A stretch of 64,000 nt of DNA from Kaistella polysaccharea (GCF_020410745.1 NZ_CP084528.1:2294001-2358000), one strand, 5' to 3'; shown: positions 11,193 through 20,168, numbered from the stretch's first letter. Program-made: numbers and translations. Notes: generated by a model not told the origin, from the letters alone.

Positions 11193-11238
11193 CTCTTTTC
11201 GGCGCTCGCTTCGCTCGCGCCTCAACACCATAAAAGAG
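11193..11238. repeat. GC-rich palindrome flanked by a 7-bp inverted repeat
   Basis: CTCTTTT (11193-11199) and AAAAGAG (11232-11238) enclose GGCGC...GCGCC around TCGCTTCGCTC (11201-11221). No gene is visible here. It lies 67 bp before the DUF427 gene and may be a further palindromic repeat or a weak terminator-like hairpin. Confidence 0.5.
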
Positions 11239-11304
11239 CCATATTTTATAAATTAATATTAACTTTAATCGTTGAATCTATACCTTAATAAAAATAAAAA
11301 AATC

Positions 11305-11586
11305 ATGAAAGCAATTTGGAACGGAAAAACAATCGCAGAAAGCAATAACACAGTGGTCGTAGAAAACAATCATTATTTTCCAGAAGATAGTATTACTAGA
11401 GAGTACTATGTCTTAACCAATCACCACACTTCCTGTCCGTGGAAAGGTAAAGCTTCCTATTACAGCATTGAAGTTGATGGTAAAAAAAACGAGAACGCGG
11501 CTTGGTTTTATCCCAACCCAAAAGATGCCGCTGACAATATCAAAAATCACGTCGCATTCTGGAAAGGAGTCGAGGTAAAAGAATAA
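11305..11586 (+). CDS. DUF427 domain-containing protein
   Basis: 93 aa from the ATG at 11305 (MKAIWNGKTIAES). An in-frame ATG 33 bp upstream is less likely because the family starts with this motif. It contains the DUF427 hallmarks YFPEDSI, HTSCPWKGKASYYS and AAWFYPNPKDAADNIKNHVAFW. DUF427 proteins are small cytoplasmic beta-rich proteins of unknown role. No operon partner; the next gene is 128 bp downstream. Confidence 0.88.
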   Translation: MKAIWNGKTIAESNNTVVVENNHYFPEDSITREYYVLTNHHTSCPWKGKASYYSIEVDGKKNENAAWFYPNPKDAADNIKNHVAFWKGVEVKE

Positions 11587-11714
11587 TATAGTCATCTATT
11601 TCTCGATATATACCAATTTATTAATTTGAATTGGGAATGTTTTCATTAAAGTTTTAAAAAAAATATTTCTTAATTTTCGTGCTCTCAAATGATCAATAAA
11701 CTCCTGTCTTTTCT

Positions 11715-12218
11715 ATGCAAAAAACGATTTTCATTCTGCTCTTTTTCTTTTTAGGGGACAGCTTTCTACCAGCATCTTTCGCATCTTTTCAACAGAAGGA
11801 ACAACTCATTCTCAAAGTGAAAGTTATCGGTATTAAAGATGGTGATACTGTCGAGGTTTTGTATTATCAACTTCCAATAATTGTTCGTTTGGAGCATATT
11901 GATGCGCCAGAAAAAAAGCAATCGTTCGGTACAGTTTCTAAGCAAAAACTTTCCGATTTAGCTTTCGGCAAAATGGTTACTATCGTCAGTTCCGGTAAAA
12001 AAGGAAATTATGACAGAAACGGAAGGATGATTGCGGAGGTTTACACCAATGAAAAAACCTGCCTCAACAAAGAAATGCTGAAAACAGGTTTAGCCTGGCA
12101 TTATAAAAAATATTCTACAAATTCCGAATATGCTCAAGTAGAAAGTATCGCAAGAAAAAATAAAGTAGGACTTTGGTCTGATAAAAATTCCATCGCACCT
12201 TGGAATTTTAGAAAATAA
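11715..12218 (+). CDS. Secreted staphylococcal-nuclease-like protein (SNase/TNase fold)
   Basis: 167 aa with an N-terminal hydrophobic signal (KTIFILLFFFLGDSFLPAS), so exported. The nuclease core runs from LKVKVIGIKDGDTVEV to the C-terminus. RLEHIDAPE supplies the first catalytic arginine and the calcium aspartate, and YDRNGRMIAEVY supplies the second arginine. The glutamate found at GPEAS in the staphylococcal enzyme is replaced (FGTVSK), as I believe is common in bacterial homologues. A role in degrading extracellular nucleic acids is plausible; activity is not proven by sequence. Confidence 0.85.
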   Translation: MQKTIFILLFFFLGDSFLPASFASFQQKEQLILKVKVIGIKDGDTVEVLYYQLPIIVRLEHIDAPEKKQSFGTVSKQKLSDLAFGKMVTIVSSGKKGNYDRNGRMIAEVYTNEKTCLNKEMLKTGLAWHYKKYSTNSEYAQVESIARKNKVGLWSDKNSIAPWNFRK

Positions 12219-12280
12219 TAGAATTTTACGTTCTGATTCTGAAGTTTAAATTTAAAAATCAGCTTTCTTTCATCACTAAA

Positions 12281-12350
12281 ATTCGTAACTCAAAATTAAA
12301 AATCTAGTAACTTTCCACTTGGCACCTTTACCTTTTTCCTTGGCTCTTTA
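12281..12350. repeat. Heptad-period tract at the convergent SNase/ribB junction
   Basis: Ten 7-base units in phase: ATTCGTA, ACTCAAA, ATTAAAA, ATCTAGT, AACTTTC, CACTTGG, CACCTTT, ACCTTTT, TCCTTGG, CTCTTTA. The last unit reaches the ribB stop codon. No classical terminator is visible here. Confidence 0.65.
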
Positions 12351-13469
12351 TAATTCCACCATTTCCGTCACTTCCACGTCGTAACCACCAACCAAAGGTT
12401 TCTGATTCACGTTCTGGGAAATAACTCGGAATTTATTGATGCCTAAGTTTTTTAATATCTGTGTTCCAATCCCATAATCGTGGAAATTAGAAGCCAGCGT
12501 AGCTCGCTTTTCCTGACCATCCTGGAAATCTAAAAACTGCTGCAATTTGCGCATCGTGTTTTCAGAATTAGAAACGTTATTAATAAATATGATTGCGCCT
12601 TTTCCTTCTTCATTAATCATCGAAGTTACTTTTTCTAACAAGGGTTTTTCACCTGTTGTCAAGCGGCTTAAAACATCAAAATAGGAATTAGAAGCCTGAA
12701 CACGTACAAGAATTGGCTCGTTTTCAGCCCATTTTCCTTTTGTTAATGCAAAGTGAATCTGGTCGGTACTCGTTTCTTTAAAAGCGAAAAAATCGAATTC
12801 TCCATAAAAAGTTTTCACTTTTCTTTCTTCTAAACGTGCGATTAAATCACCTTTTCTTAATTGGTATTCAATTAAATCTTCTATGGAAACCAGTTTTAAA
12901 TCGTGTTTTTTAGCGAGCGTATACAACTCCGGAAGTCTTGCCATCGACCCGTCATCATTCATAATTTCGCAGATAACACCACCTTCTTGCAGGCCAGCTA
13001 ATTTTGTTAAATCGATGGCAGCTTCTGTGTGGCCAGCTCTTTTTAGCACACCGCCTTTTTTTGCTCGTAAAGGAAAAATATGTCCCGGACGCATAAAATC
13101 TGCAGGTTTGGTTTTTGGATCCATCAAAGCTAAAATTGTTTTGCTTCGGTCACTCGCAGAAATTCCTGTAGAAACACCTTCTCCCAATAAATCAACGGAA
13201 ACTGTAAAAGCAGTTTCTTTGGGGTCACTGCTGCGTGTCACCATAATATCAAGACCCAATTCATCACATCTCTTTTCTGGCAGGGGTGTACAGATAAGGC
13301 CACGACCGTGAATCGTCATAAAATTGATAATTTCAGGGGTCGTCAATTCAGCCGCTGAAAGAAAATCTCCTTCATTTTCTCTGTTTTCATCATCAACAAC
13401 AATGATTATTTTACCGTTTTTTAGATCTTCAATCGCTTCAGCAATCGTATTTAATTGAATGTCTGACAT
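12348..13469 (-). CDS. ribB: 3,4-dihydroxy-2-butanone-4-phosphate synthase with a degenerate GTP cyclohydrolase II-like C-terminal half
   Basis: 373 aa. Residues 1-205 are a complete RibB domain: DDENRENEGDF, SDRSKTI, RPGHIFPLRA and RAGHTEAAIDL, which convert ribulose-5-phosphate to the four-carbon unit of riboflavin. The remainder aligns in outline with RibA, but the zinc-binding cysteine segment (GDxxxSxRCDCG) is replaced by FDVLSRLTTG and the catalytic EGRxIGL segment by SNSENTMRK, so GTP cyclohydrolase activity is unlikely. The start at 13469 is preferred over one 99 bp upstream because a promoter lies between them. A separate ribA elsewhere would be needed. Confidence 0.9.
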   Translation of the reverse strand: MSDIQLNTIAEAIEDLKNGKIIIVVDDENRENEGDFLSAAELTTPEIINFMTIHGRGLICTPLPEKRCDELGLDIMVTRSSDPKETAFTVSVDLLGEGVSTGISASDRSKTILALMDPKTKPADFMRPGHIFPLRAKKGGVLKRAGHTEAAIDLTKLAGLQEGGVICEIMNDDGSMARLPELYTLAKKHDLKLVSIEDLIEYQLRKGDLIARLEERKVKTFYGEFDFFAFKETSTDQIHFALTKGKWAENEPILVRVQASNSYFDVLSRLTTGEKPLLEKVTSMINEEGKGAIIFINNVSNSENTMRKLQQFLDFQDGQEKRATLASNFHDYGIGTQILKNLGINKFRVISQNVNQKPLVGGYDVEVTEMVEL

Positions 13470-13487
13470 TTTACTTTTAGATTTTTG

Positions 13488-13518
13488 CAAAGATACTGAG
13501 TTTTCGTGCAACCGACAA
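13488..13518 (-). promoter_or_regulatory. ribB promoter
   Basis: On the minus strand TATCTTTG (13495-13488) lies 18 bp before the ATG, with a TTG at 13518-13516 upstream at 20 bp spacing. This fits the Bacteroidota consensus and fixes the ribB start. Confidence 0.6.
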
Positions 13519-13607
13519 TTCGAAAATAGGTCTTGTTTTCCTGAACACCATATTCGAAAATTTCTCAAATTAAGAATTATTAAGCAGTCAAACTTTCATT
13601 AAGAACG

Positions 13608-14615
13608 TCAAATAGATAAACTTAAATCGTCAACCACGCTTCGGAAAATTTTATAAGAATTAATACGTGCTTCCTGTTCGTAAATATGAGACGTAATCAT
13701 CATTTCATCTACACCAAACATATTCTGAAACTGTTGCATTTCGTTTTTTATTTTTTCGGCACTTCCTATAAAGCTGTAACGTAACATCCGCAGAACATGG
13801 GCTTTCTCCATCGGATTCCAAACATCATCAATATCTGCTACAGGTGGCGAATAAGGCTTTCTGTCATTCCTGATAATATTAATAAAAGCTTGATACAAAG
13901 TCGTGGATAGTTTTTTTGCTTCTTGATCGGTTTCCGCTGCAATTCCATTAACGCATGCAATTAAATACGGTTTGGGAAAGCTCTCACTGGGTTGATAATT
14001 TCCTCTGTAAATTTCAAAAGCGGTTTCCATCATATCCGGTGCAAAATGTCCAGCGAATGCGTAAGGCAGACCCATTTCTGCAGCCAGCCACGCACTGTCT
14101 GTACTTGATCCTAAGATGTAAATGGGAATATCGCAACCTTCTCCGGGAATTGCTCTGACCAAACTTTCAGAATTTTCGATGGAAAAATACCGTTGCAGTT
14201 CCAGAATCTGTTGAGGAAAATATTGGTTGATGTTATTGGGATTTCTACCCAATGCTTTAGCCGTCAAGCCATCAGTTCCTGGTGCGCGCCCGACTCCCAG
14301 ATCGATTCGTTTTGGGAACAGACTTTCGAGCGTTCCAAATTGTTCTGCGATAACCAGAGAACTGTGATTGGGCAACATTACGCCGCCTGATCCAACTCTG
14401 ATTTTTTTAGTTCCATTTGCAATAAATCCAATAAGGACGGACGTTGCGGAGCTTGCAATACTGGCCATATTATGATGTTCGGCAAGCCAAAACCGCTTAT
14501 AATTTAAATCTTCAACCTTTTGCGCTAATTCTAAGCTGTCATTAAAAGTATCGTGTATTGTTTTATTCTGTTTTACTGGTGCGAGGTCCAGTACAGAAAT
14601 TTCAAATTTTTTCAT
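13608..14615 (-). CDS. LLM-class flavin-dependent oxidoreductase (luciferase-like monooxygenase)
   Basis: 335 aa, single-domain TIM-barrel of the bacterial luciferase family. Landmarks are the N-terminal SVLDLAPV, RFWLAEHHNM, VGSGGVMLPNHSSLVIAEQF and RIDLGVGRAPGTD, typical of the group-1 luciferase-like oxidoreductases (TIGR03558). Such proteins use reduced FMN and molecular oxygen on unknown small substrates. It is co-oriented with ribB 138 bp downstream, an interesting neighbour because riboflavin is the FMN precursor, but a shared transcript is not shown. Confidence 0.88.
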   Translation of the reverse strand: MKKFEISVLDLAPVKQNKTIHDTFNDSLELAQKVEDLNYKRFWLAEHHNMASIASSATSVLIGFIANGTKKIRVGSGGVMLPNHSSLVIAEQFGTLESLFPKRIDLGVGRAPGTDGLTAKALGRNPNNINQYFPQQILELQRYFSIENSESLVRAIPGEGCDIPIYILGSSTDSAWLAAEMGLPYAFAGHFAPDMMETAFEIYRGNYQPSESFPKPYLIACVNGIAAETDQEAKKLSTTLYQAFINIIRNDRKPYSPPVADIDDVWNPMEKAHVLRMLRYSFIGSAEKIKNEMQQFQNMFGVDEMMITSHIYEQEARINSYKIFRSVVDDLSLSI

Positions 14616-14754
14616 AGGAAGTAAGGTAATAAAATCGTTTTAAATTTCCGTTAAATTCTGACTATCATTCATATTGATATTAAGTTGCCGGAAGTAAATA
14701 ATTATTTCACACTATCCAAATTTTATGCAAATTTGCGTTTAATAATAAAATCTT

Positions 14755-16131
14755 ATGCGGCTTTTCTTACTTCTAATTTTTTTTCTTGCGAGCTACAGTG
14801 TTGGAGCTCAGCAAGTAATCTCCGAAACAACACCTTTGTCCCTTAATTTCCCGAAAATAAAGTCTTCAGTCACTCTTCCTGTACAGATTCCTCTTTCTGA
14901 AATATCAAAGATGGTGAACTCCGCGACGCCTACTCCACTTTTTCAGGATGATTCTTTTACGGACAATAATAATGACCAGTTTAAGGTGAAAGTTTGGAAA
15001 ACGAGACCAATTCGGCTAATCGGTGGCACAAAACAAAATCTCCTCATCGAAGTTCCATTGAAAATCTGGGCAGAAAAAGGCATCGGAAATTTTGGCCTCT
15101 ATAATTATCAGAATACTACTTTCGAAACGGTAATGTATTTCAGTACGCAGATTAATTTTCAAAATAATTGGGCTATAGTGACGAAAACAACACCGCTTGG
15201 TTTTAAATGGGTGACGAAACCTGTGCTGGATTATGGAAAGATTAAAGTTCCGATTACTTCATTTGTCGAATCAAGTTTGCAAAAACAGCAAGCTGAATTC
15301 TCGAAAACGATAGATGAAATGATGTTGACACAGCTAAATTTCCAGCAATACGCCGTACTGGCCTGGAATCAGTTTTCACATCCTTTTAATATTTCAGAAG
15401 AGTATAACACCTGGTTGAAAATTAATCCGGTAAACATCAATATTTCTCCGCTCGTTTTTTATGGGAATAGGATTGATTTCAATCTGGGAATTGATACTTA
15501 TTCTGAAACTTTTACGGGATCAAAACCAGCAGCATCTCCCGCAGTTAGGAGTGTTCCTGATTTTAAAAATGTACAAACTTTACCTCAGAAATTTGTGTTG
15601 CAAACTACGGCGAATATTCCTTTAACAGAAGCCAGCGACATTGCGGAAAAAATGTTTTTGGGTAAAGAATTTGATTTTCGCGAAGGCAAATCAAAAATTA
15701 TAATTGACGATGTAAAAATTTATGGCGAGCAAAATCGCTTGACTTTAGAAATACATACCAGTGGCGCTTTGGAAGGAATCTCATTTATTTCTGGAATTCC
15801 GATATATAATTCTGAGAAGAGAAAAATTACACTTTCTGAAACAACTTACAAATTAAACACAAAGAATATTTTGCATAAGGCAGCTGCCCTTCTGTTCAAA
15901 GGCAAAATAGTAAGTTTAATCGAAAATGAATATGGCATTCCAACAGCGGATATCGAAGATAATGCGCGGAAAAGTATTGAAGACGTATTCAATAAAGAAT
16001 ATTACAAAGGATTGAAAATGAGGGGAAAAGTGTTTCAGCTCAAACCGGAATCAATTTTGATGAATGGCGAGGTGATGACGGTTATCATCAACACAGAGGC
16101 GCAAATCGTTCTATCGGTAAGCGGTTTGTAA
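14755..16131 (+). CDS. DUF4403 family exported protein
   Basis: 458 aa with a signal peptide (RLFLLLIFFLASYSVGAQ) followed by the DUF4403 N-terminal pattern SLNFPKIKSSVTLPVQIPLSEISKMVN. The C-terminal half contains alternating beta segments and ends at ILSVSGL. DUF4403 proteins are envelope proteins of unknown function in Bacteroidota and other Gram-negatives, distantly related to lipid-binding tubular folds. The gene stands alone, ahead of tRNA-Cys. Confidence 0.82.
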   Translation: MRLFLLLIFFLASYSVGAQQVISETTPLSLNFPKIKSSVTLPVQIPLSEISKMVNSATPTPLFQDDSFTDNNNDQFKVKVWKTRPIRLIGGTKQNLLIEVPLKIWAEKGIGNFGLYNYQNTTFETVMYFSTQINFQNNWAIVTKTTPLGFKWVTKPVLDYGKIKVPITSFVESSLQKQQAEFSKTIDEMMLTQLNFQQYAVLAWNQFSHPFNISEEYNTWLKINPVNINISPLVFYGNRIDFNLGIDTYSETFTGSKPAASPAVRSVPDFKNVQTLPQKFVLQTTANIPLTEASDIAEKMFLGKEFDFREGKSKIIIDDVKIYGEQNRLTLEIHTSGALEGISFISGIPIYNSEKRKITLSETTYKLNTKNILHKAAALLFKGKIVSLIENEYGIPTADIEDNARKSIEDVFNKEYYKGLKMRGKVFQLKPESILMNGEVMTVIINTEAQIVLSVSGL

Positions 16132-16171
16132 TTAATTTGATATTTAATTTCGCCGACTTTAGAAAATTTTC

Positions 16172-16179
16172 TATATTTG
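16172..16179 (+). promoter_or_regulatory. -7 box of tRNA-Cys
   Basis: TATATTTG lies 11 bp before the tRNA 5' end, matching TAnnTTTG. Confidence 0.6.
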
Positions 16180-16190
16180 CAAACCCAAAT

Positions 16191-16261
16191 GGTTCTTTGG
16201 CCGAGTGGTTAGGCAGTGGTCTGCAACACCATCTACAGCGGTTCGAATCCGCTAGGAACCT
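16191..16261 (+). tRNA. tRNA-Cys (anticodon GCA)
   Basis: GGTTCTT at the 5' end pairs with AGGAACC at 16254-16260 (one G-U pair), with T as discriminator. The D arm contains AGTGGTTAGG, the anticodon loop reads CTGCAAC between GTGGT and ACCAT, and the T arm is GCGGTTCGAATCCGC. CCA is not encoded. Confidence 0.95.
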
Positions 16262-16264
16262 CAT

Positions 16265-16312
16265 AAAACCCTATTCATCTTTTAAGATTTATAGGGTTTT
16301 TTATTTTTTAGG
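16265..16312 (+). terminator. Terminator of tRNA-Cys
   Basis: AAAACCCTAT (16265-16274) pairs with ATAGGGTTTT (16291-16300), followed by a T-rich run. Confidence 0.8.
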
Positions 16313-16371
16313 AGAATTTTAAAAGGTAGAAGGAAGGAAAATATGCTTTTCATAACCATCTTTTTATTTTC

Positions 16372-16379
16372 TACATTTG
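16372..16379 (+). promoter_or_regulatory. -7 box for the DUF389 gene
   Basis: TACATTTG, 21 bp before the ATG at 16401. Confidence 0.5.
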
Positions 16380-16400
16380 TTCTCGTCGTAATTTTATTTC

Positions 16401-17687
16401 ATGAATAATTATTTTAATCTCCAAGACGGAGAAGAGCAGAAAGAAAAAGTCCTTGCAAATGTACAAAGCAGCATTGTTTTTTCAGGTTCAAATGTTTGGG
16501 TTTTAGCGTGTGCTATTGTGATCGCGTCCGTTGGGCTTAATGTAAATTCTACAGCGGTGGTTATTGGTGCCATGTTAATTTCACCCTTGATGGCCCCAAT
16601 TGTAGGCGCAGGTTTCGCATTAGCTATGTTTGATTTCAAGTTGCTCCGGAAATCGCTGAAAAATCTTTTAGTCTCCACCTTAGTAGGTCTCTTATTTTCT
16701 TCGCTTTATTTCTTTCTAACGCCGTTTAAGGAAGCCCAATCAGAAATTTTAGCCCGAACTGCTCCTAATATTTATGATGTTCTCATTGCTTTTTTTGGGG
16801 GACTGGTAGGTGTAATTGCAGTTACAAGAGTTGAAAAGGGAAATCCAATTCCGGGTGTAGCGATCGCAACTGCATTGATGCCGCCGCTCTGCACTGCTGG
16901 TTATGGTTTGGCTACAGGGAATTTTTCATTTTTTGGTGGTGCACTTTTTTTGTATACGATTAATTGTGTCTTCATTTGTATTGCCACTTATCTGATTGCA
17001 AAATATTTAAAATATCCTTCTGTAGGATTTGTAGATGCCAAACGGGAAAAAAAGGTGCGTAACTGGATAACGGCAATTACAGTCTTAATGATTGTACCAA
17101 GTTTATTTTTTGCCTACAAATTCATTCAGGAGCAGCGTTTCAAAGAAAAGGTTACGGAATATGTGCAAAAAGAATTTGAAACAAAAAACAATACCATTGT
17201 ATATCAGAAAACACGATATTCGGCAACCGCACAGAGAACGATAGAGCTGGCTTTTCTCAATAGAAAATTTACAGCAAAGGAAATTGCTGATGAGAACAAG
17301 AAGTTAGCTGCGCTGGGTTTGCCAAATACCCGTTTGATTATCCGTCAGGACAGCGCTTTTCTTGCTGACGCATCCACGAAAAAAATTGCAAATAATGAAA
17401 TCGATAACAATTTTTCTAAAGTTATCGCAGATTTAAACGCCTCCGTAGAACGGTATTCTTTCAAAACTGATAATTTGTTTAATGAGACGAAAGCGATTTT
17501 TCCCGAACTTACCTCCATATCATTAGCAAAACAGGAAGTTTTCATTAAAAAAGATTCTTCACAAATTATTCCTATTGCCCTTTATCAGAGTGAAAATGAA
17601 CTATCAAAAGATCGTCAAGCTACTTTATCAGATTGGTTGAAAGCAAAGTTGAAAATAGATACGGTGGAAATCTACAGAAGACCCTAG
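16401..17687 (+). CDS. DUF389 family integral membrane protein
   Basis: 428 aa. The N-terminal half is the DUF389 membrane domain: several hydrophobic helices with conserved GLNVNSTAVVIGAMLISPLM, MAPIVGAGFALA and IATALMPPLCTAGYGLA. The second half (from about residue 215) is a hydrophobic helix followed by a soluble region predicted from its charge to lie outside the membrane. Family function is unknown; members are found in many bacteria and archaea. Single gene with its own promoter. Confidence 0.88.
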   Translation: MNNYFNLQDGEEQKEKVLANVQSSIVFSGSNVWVLACAIVIASVGLNVNSTAVVIGAMLISPLMAPIVGAGFALAMFDFKLLRKSLKNLLVSTLVGLLFSSLYFFLTPFKEAQSEILARTAPNIYDVLIAFFGGLVGVIAVTRVEKGNPIPGVAIATALMPPLCTAGYGLATGNFSFFGGALFLYTINCVFICIATYLIAKYLKYPSVGFVDAKREKKVRNWITAITVLMIVPSLFFAYKFIQEQRFKEKVTEYVQKEFETKNNTIVYQKTRYSATAQRTIELAFLNRKFTAKEIADENKKLAALGLPNTRLIIRQDSAFLADASTKKIANNEIDNNFSKVIADLNASVERYSFKTDNLFNETKAIFPELTSISLAKQEVFIKKDSSQIIPIALYQSENELSKDRQATLSDWLKAKLKIDTVEIYRRP

Positions 17688-17840
17688 TTTTTTGTGATCG
17701 AAATAAAAGTCGGAATTAATCGATGGATGCTCAATTTTAATAAATATTAGATAAATTAACAGTCTGTTAACATACGATTGGTGTCGTTTTTGGCTCTACG
17801 TAATATAGAATGTAAAAATAACTTATTTAAAAAGTACATT

Positions 17841-18416
17841 ATGAAAACACAGAATATCACACCTACAAATAGAAGATCAATATTTAAGAATTTATTTTTA
17901 ACAAGTACCTTATCAGTTCTGATGTTAGCAGCTTGTACAAAAGATAACACAGTCGCCGAGAAATCTCTAGATCAACAAAAAATGGAGTTTCAGGCAAGAC
18001 AACTTGAAATTGAAAAACAAAAGTTAGCCATTGAAAAAGAAAAAATGGCCTATGAAACACAGAAAAAAGAAGACAGTATTGCGGAAGTGCAGAAAGCGAG
18101 AGCTGCTGCTCCAAAACCTCAAGTGATTAGAGAAACCAAAACTGTTTATGTAAATAATACCCCGAGACAATCGGCTTCCTCTTCAGGAAACGCTTCAAAC
18201 GACGGTTACTCTCAAGGAACCACGCAGAAACAGGGAATGAGTAAAGCTGCAAAAGGTACAATTATCGGTACTGTTGGTGGTGCGGCGGCTGGAGCCATTA
18301 TCAGTAAGAAAAATCGTGGATTAGGTGCCGTAATTGGTGGTGTTGCAGGTGGCGCAACTGGTTATACAATCGGTAGAGCGCAAGATCGAAAAGACGGTCG
18401 GGTACAACCGAAGTAA
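17841..18416 (+). CDS. Glycine-zipper lipoprotein with a coiled-coil middle
   Basis: 191 aa from the ATG at 17841. The lipoprotein signal ends at LMLAAC, so Cys would be lipidated. Residues about 40-85 are a charged coiled coil with KQKLAIEKEKMAYE. A Pro/Ser-rich linker follows, then a glycine-zipper segment (IIGTVGGAAAGAIISKK and GAVIGGVAGGATGYTIG), typical of membrane-inserting outer-membrane lipoproteins. An upstream in-frame start would put 21 residues before the signal peptide and is rejected. Exact function unknown. Confidence 0.8.
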   Translation: MKTQNITPTNRRSIFKNLFLTSTLSVLMLAACTKDNTVAEKSLDQQKMEFQARQLEIEKQKLAIEKEKMAYETQKKEDSIAEVQKARAAAPKPQVIRETKTVYVNNTPRQSASSSGNASNDGYSQGTTQKQGMSKAAKGTIIGTVGGAAAGAIISKKNRGLGAVIGGVAGGATGYTIGRAQDRKDGRVQPK

Positions 18417-18435
18417 TAATTATACATTAATATAT

Positions 18436-18468
18436 AAAAGATTGCTTATTTTTAAGCAATCTTTTTTT
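18436..18468 (+). terminator. Strong intrinsic terminator abutting the next start codon
   Basis: AGATTGCTT and AAGCAATCT form a perfect 9-bp stem around a short loop, followed by seven T. The T run ends directly before the ATG at 18469. Confidence 0.85.
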
Positions 18469-20091
18469 ATGCTTTATATTCTATTTATGTTGATAATGCT
18501 ATTGCCTACTCTCGCGGGAATAGGTGCTTTGTCAGCAAAACTTTTTACTACTCCAAATTTTGGATTAGCACTTACAATCTTAAACGGTATTTTTTTTTGC
18601 ACCATCATATGGACGGTTTTTGCCTTCTTTTTTCCATTGAGTATTTACGTAGAAATTGTCACCTTAATTTTCGGCATTCTACTTTTTTTCTACTTTAAAA
18701 TTTATCTTCAGTTTTGGGAATTCATTTCCAAAAACACGTTTGTATTGTTATTTGTAACGCTGATCATTGTCTTTGTTGGATCGTATTATCCGTTTATTCT
18801 GGATCATTTTGGTTATTATGTTCCCACCATCAAATGGCTTTCTGAAGTCGGTTTGGTTAAAGGCATTTCAAATCTGGATTTAATGCTTGGTCAGATGTCG
18901 CTGTGGCATATTTTTCAGGCTGGATTTTCGCATTTTGCAGATTCATTTTTAAGGATTAATGTTTTGGTATTAATCGTTTATCTTATTTATATTCTAGAAA
19001 AAAAATCCTGGATCCATTTATTTTTCCTACCGGTATTATTTGTGCTGTCGCAATCCCCAAGCCCAGACTTGCCCGTAATAGTATTCTCTTTAATTATATT
19101 AAATGAAATTTTTACGTCCAATAAAAATTCAGCTTTTTTAATTTCATTTTCAATTTTCGTGTTTGCAATTAAACCTACCGTTATATGGTTACCAATGTTT
19201 ACTTTTTTTTATAGTTTTATCATCTTAAGAGGTAATCTAAAATCACTTTTTTTTGGAATTTTAGTCATGATTCAATTTTTGTTTAAAAATATATGGACAT
19301 TTGGATTTCCGATTTTTCCCGTACAGTTTCTAGATTTTGGATTCTCTTGGAAGCCTAATCTCGATTTATTAAAAAACTCGTCTGAGATTGCAATTGTAAA
19401 AACATTTGACACGCAGTATAATTATGCAGAAATTCTGCAGTTCTCTAGTTGGGATTATTTTAAGAATTGGCTTATGCTCGACGGAATAAAAGGTATAATC
19501 AATATCTTTTTCATTCTTATTTTAATGGTTTTCTTTATTTATACTATTTTCAAAAAATCTAAATTAATATGGTCGTTATTTATTTCTATAATCATTAAAA
19601 GTATTGTGGTTTTTTTATTTTCAGCACAATATCGGTTTTTCGCCGAAGTCTTTTTTGTGATATTCTTTGTATTATTTATAGGAGTTTTTTCTAAGAAACT
19701 TTCAGTAATAATTTTTGGTGTGCTTGCTATTTTCTTTGCTGGATTTTTATCATTTCCGTCAGCAGTTACAACGTTTTTACCGAGTTTTAAACTTGGAAAT
19801 TATATTACTGGTTTTAATGCGAGCCAGTTTTATAAACCATCTTATTTTGCTTTGAAAAAATATAAGACGCACCAAGTGGGTAATCTGAAATTCAATGTTG
19901 TTGATGGATATATTTATAATTTTGAAACTCCGATTCCTACGATTTCGCCACATTATATTTATGAGGATTTAGAAGCCGGTATTTTTCCGCAATTAAAAGG
20001 GAAAACTTTACAAGAAGGATTTATCTGGCGAGAAATGACAATCGAGGAAAAGAAAAAACTTACTGTAATCTTAAAAGACTTCCAGAATTGA
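18469..20091 (+). CDS. Polytopic inner-membrane protein of unknown function
   Basis: 540 aa from the ATG at 18469; 18487 is an alternative. At least ten strongly hydrophobic segments are separated by short polar loops, and the protein ends in a soluble tail of about 100 residues (NYITGFNASQFYKPSYF onward). The layout resembles Bacteroidota membrane proteins loosely related to polysaccharide ligases or GT-C glycosyltransferases, but I see no diagnostic motif. Very AT-rich, with frequent Phe and Ile. The terminator that ends at its start codon leaves no room for its own promoter, so expression may depend on read-through or on a promoter inside the preceding gene. Confidence 0.7.
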   Translation: MLYILFMLIMLLPTLAGIGALSAKLFTTPNFGLALTILNGIFFCTIIWTVFAFFFPLSIYVEIVTLIFGILLFFYFKIYLQFWEFISKNTFVLLFVTLIIVFVGSYYPFILDHFGYYVPTIKWLSEVGLVKGISNLDLMLGQMSLWHIFQAGFSHFADSFLRINVLVLIVYLIYILEKKSWIHLFFLPVLFVLSQSPSPDLPVIVFSLIILNEIFTSNKNSAFLISFSIFVFAIKPTVIWLPMFTFFYSFIILRGNLKSLFFGILVMIQFLFKNIWTFGFPIFPVQFLDFGFSWKPNLDLLKNSSEIAIVKTFDTQYNYAEILQFSSWDYFKNWLMLDGIKGIINIFFILILMVFFIYTIFKKSKLIWSLFISIIIKSIVVFLFSAQYRFFAEVFFVIFFVLFIGVFSKKLSVIIFGVLAIFFAGFLSFPSAVTTFLPSFKLGNYITGFNASQFYKPSYFALKKYKTHQVGNLKFNVVDGYIYNFETPIPTISPHYIYEDLEAGIFPQLKGKTLQEGFIWREMTIEEKKKLTVILKDFQN

Positions 20092-20168
20092 AGTGACTAT
20101 CACCACAAAACCTTATGATTGCCTCAATTAATCGATAAGTCAACCCGCAAAATTCCAAATTATCTCAT

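Noticed and set aside
12883..13311. 142-codon plus-strand frame opposite ribB
   Set aside because: It is the complement of a well-conserved enzyme domain and carries no motif of its own.
13470..13568. Longer ribB start with 33 extra residues
   Set aside because: The ribB promoter lies in this interval and the extra residues have no family counterpart.
16137..16322. Reading frame of 61 codons covering the tRNA-Cys region
   Set aside because: It overlaps tRNA-Cys and its terminator entirely; the tRNA fold is clear.
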